Source: [Eubacterium] eligens ATCC 27750 (GTDB lineage: Bacteria; Bacillota; Clostridia; Lachnospirales; Lachnospiraceae). Taken from it: 64,000 nucleotides of DNA. The notes under the pieces were generated by a model that had not been told where the DNA came from, did no database searches, and worked only from the letters and a program-made list of their open reading frames with translations. Shown here piece by piece: positions 62,900-64,000 of this stretch. Where the stretch lies: positions 248,001-312,000 of the forward strand of contig NC_012780.1 of assembly GCF_000146185.1 (NCBI RefSeq). Reading direction: 5' to 3'. Within the stretch, counting starts at the first letter, position 1; the number at the start of each line of letters is the position of its first letter. The translations under genes and the position numbers were made by a program.

Positions 62900-63757
62900 A
62901 TGTATGACCTTATGATAATCGGCAGCGGACCTGCGGGAATATCTGCTGCACTCACTGCTAAAGCAAGAAATCTTAACTTTATATGGTTTGGTTCAAGAGC
63001 ACTAAGCACTAAGATAGAGAAAGCCGAGAAAATCATGAATTATCCTGGACTTCCTGCTGTTACAGGAAGCGAAATGCAGTCTGTGTTCTTAAAGCAGATT
63101 GACGACTGTGGCATTACTATAACAGAGTCACAGGTTAATTCCATATATGACTGCGGCGGTTATTTTGCAGCCGGTGCTGATAATGAGATATATGAAGCCA
63201 AAGCTGTCATAATGACTGTTGGTATGACAACAACAAGAGAGATTGAAGGTGAAGCAAGGCTTTTAGGTTGTGGCGTAAGTTATTGTGCTACATGTGATGG
63301 AGCATTATATAAGAATAAGGATATTGCTGTTATATGTGCATCACCTAAATTCGAGGATGAAGTAACATTTTTAGCAGGACTTGCTAATCATATATATCTT
63401 TTCACACCTTATAAGGAAACCACGTTACAATATGATAACATAACGCATTTTAACGGACTTCCTGCAAGTGTTGACGGAGATAAGAAGGTTGCTTCAGTAA
63501 CTTTCAAGGGAGAAGCTATCCCTGTAAGCGGAGCTTTCTTCTTAAAGGATTCTATCAATCCGGGTGTATTATTATCAGGACTTGATATGGCTGGTGGACA
63601 TATTATTGTTGACAGAACTCAGATGACTAACATTGATGGTGTATATGCAGCAGGTGACTGTACAGGCAGACCTTATCAGTATGCCAAGGCTGTTGGTGAA
63701 GGAAATGTTGCTGTACACAGCGTACTTGAATATCTTAAAGAACATAAAGATAATTAG
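62900..63757 (+). CDS. Thioredoxin-reductase-like flavoprotein lacking the NADPH motif
   Basis: 285 residues. IIGSGPAGISAA binds FAD, SYCATCDG provides the redox disulfide (Cys129/Cys132), and GVYAAGDCTGRPYQ is the second FAD motif. In the pyridine-nucleotide domain, where NADPH enzymes have GGGxSA, this one has VICASPKFEDE, and the protein is shorter than usual (~310). This matches the ferredoxin-dependent flavin thioredoxin reductases described in clostridia; the electron donor is inferred. Ribosome site AAGGAGG. Confidence 0.85.
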   Translation: MYDLMIIGSGPAGISAALTAKARNLNFIWFGSRALSTKIEKAEKIMNYPGLPAVTGSEMQSVFLKQIDDCGITITESQVNSIYDCGGYFAAGADNEIYEAKAVIMTVGMTTTREIEGEARLLGCGVSYCATCDGALYKNKDIAVICASPKFEDEVTFLAGLANHIYLFTPYKETTLQYDNITHFNGLPASVDGDKKVASVTFKGEAIPVSGAFFLKDSINPGVLLSGLDMAGGHIIVDRTQMTNIDGVYAAGDCTGRPYQYAKAVGEGNVAVHSVLEYLKEHKDN

Positions 63758-63778
63758 TTTAACAGGAGACAATTAATA

Positions 63779-64000
63779 ATGGGCGAGATATGGGATATCT
63801 ATGATGTCGATAAACAACTTACAGGCCGTACTATGAAACGTAATGACTGGAACATGAAAGATGGGGACTATCACCTGACTGTTCTTGGCATAATCAAAAG
63901 ACCTGATAATACATTTTTAATAACACAGAGAGTCTTAACTAAAGCATGGGCACCGGGGCACTGGGAAGTCTCAGGCGGTGCATGCCAGGCTGGAGAGACA
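63779..64000 (+). CDS. Nudix hydrolase, N-terminal part (continues past the window)
   Basis: The frame starts at an ATG behind AGGAG and reads MGEIWDIYDVDKQLTGRTMK, then YHLTVLGIIKRPDNTFLITQR and HWEVSGGACQAGET, the first part of the Nudix box (G-x5-E). It ends at the window edge. This type with the long N-terminal strand region resembles isopentenyl-diphosphate isomerase-like/MutT hydrolases. Confidence 0.8.
   Translation, partial: MGEIWDIYDVDKQLTGRTMKRNDWNMKDGDYHLTVLGIIKRPDNTFLITQRVLTKAWAPGHWEVSGGACQAGET

Noticed and set aside
1..64000. tRNA or rRNA genes
   Set aside because: No cloverleaf-forming or rRNA-like conserved stretches were recognised in the gaps between genes; only a computational scan could exclude them firmly.

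Overview
The window is AT-rich DNA that most likely comes from a gut Lachnospiraceae (Clostridia). Clues are AGGAGG-type ribosome binding sites, the lineage-typical DUF4317, DUF5662 and DUF4012 proteins, two-subunit L-serine dehydratase, an FprA flavodiiron protein, and a thioredoxin-reductase-like protein without an NADPH motif. Lachnospira (Eubacterium) eligens, which is known to carry a large second replicon, would fit, but species assignment is inference.

Layout. 0-9.6 kb is accessory DNA: two copies (one truncated) of an Rpn/PD-(D/E)XK gene, a DUF4012 surface protein, an Abi-family HEPN protein, and a minus-strand cassette of a STAS-like protein, a GHKL ATPase, an unknown 257-residue protein and small membrane proteins. 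9.7-24.2 kb is a minus-strand capsule/exopolysaccharide operon. It is read from a good promoter at 24.3 kb: PHP phosphatase, Wzz/CpsC, tyrosine kinase CpsD, a double-domain sugar transferase, glycosyltransferases, Wzy-like polymerase, pyruvyltransferase, radical SAM protein, Wzx flippase and a membrane-anchored propeller, ending at a truncated wecB. 24.4-31.3 kb is a minus-strand lipid operon (two PlsC-like acyltransferases, acyl-activating ligase, acyl carrier protein, patatin, SGNH hydrolase, flavodoxin-fold reductase). It is interrupted by two GC-rich intergenic repeats and faces a divergent TetR/HTH regulator pair. 31.5-42 kb carries ordinary genes: chemoreceptor, DUF5662, DUF4317, serine dehydratase, MATE exporter and acyl-ACP thioesterase.

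42.1-49.7 kb is a complete replicon-maintenance module. It has a parS-like site, parA, parB, a Zn-cluster/winged-helix protein, seven iterons with a perfect DnaA box, a second Rep-like protein, and a tyrosine-recombinase-fold protein lacking several catalytic residues. One palindromic operator type (TGAACTSAGTTCA) lies upstream of parA (three copies) and upstream of the rep-like gene. 49.7-64 kb returns to metabolism: thioesterase, fucO, flavodiiron protein, a large coiled-coil protein, an amino-acid symporter-asparaginase-DeoR operon, a PAS-GGDEF-GAF-like protein, HAD phosphatase, gltX, a ferredoxin-type thioredoxin reductase candidate and a partial Nudix protein.

The co-occurrence of a plasmid-type origin with gltX and other core metabolic genes suggests either a chromid/megaplasmid or an integrated replicon; the window cannot decide between them. 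All calls were made by eye without database searches. Start sites were moved where a clear Shine-Dalgarno favoured an internal start.
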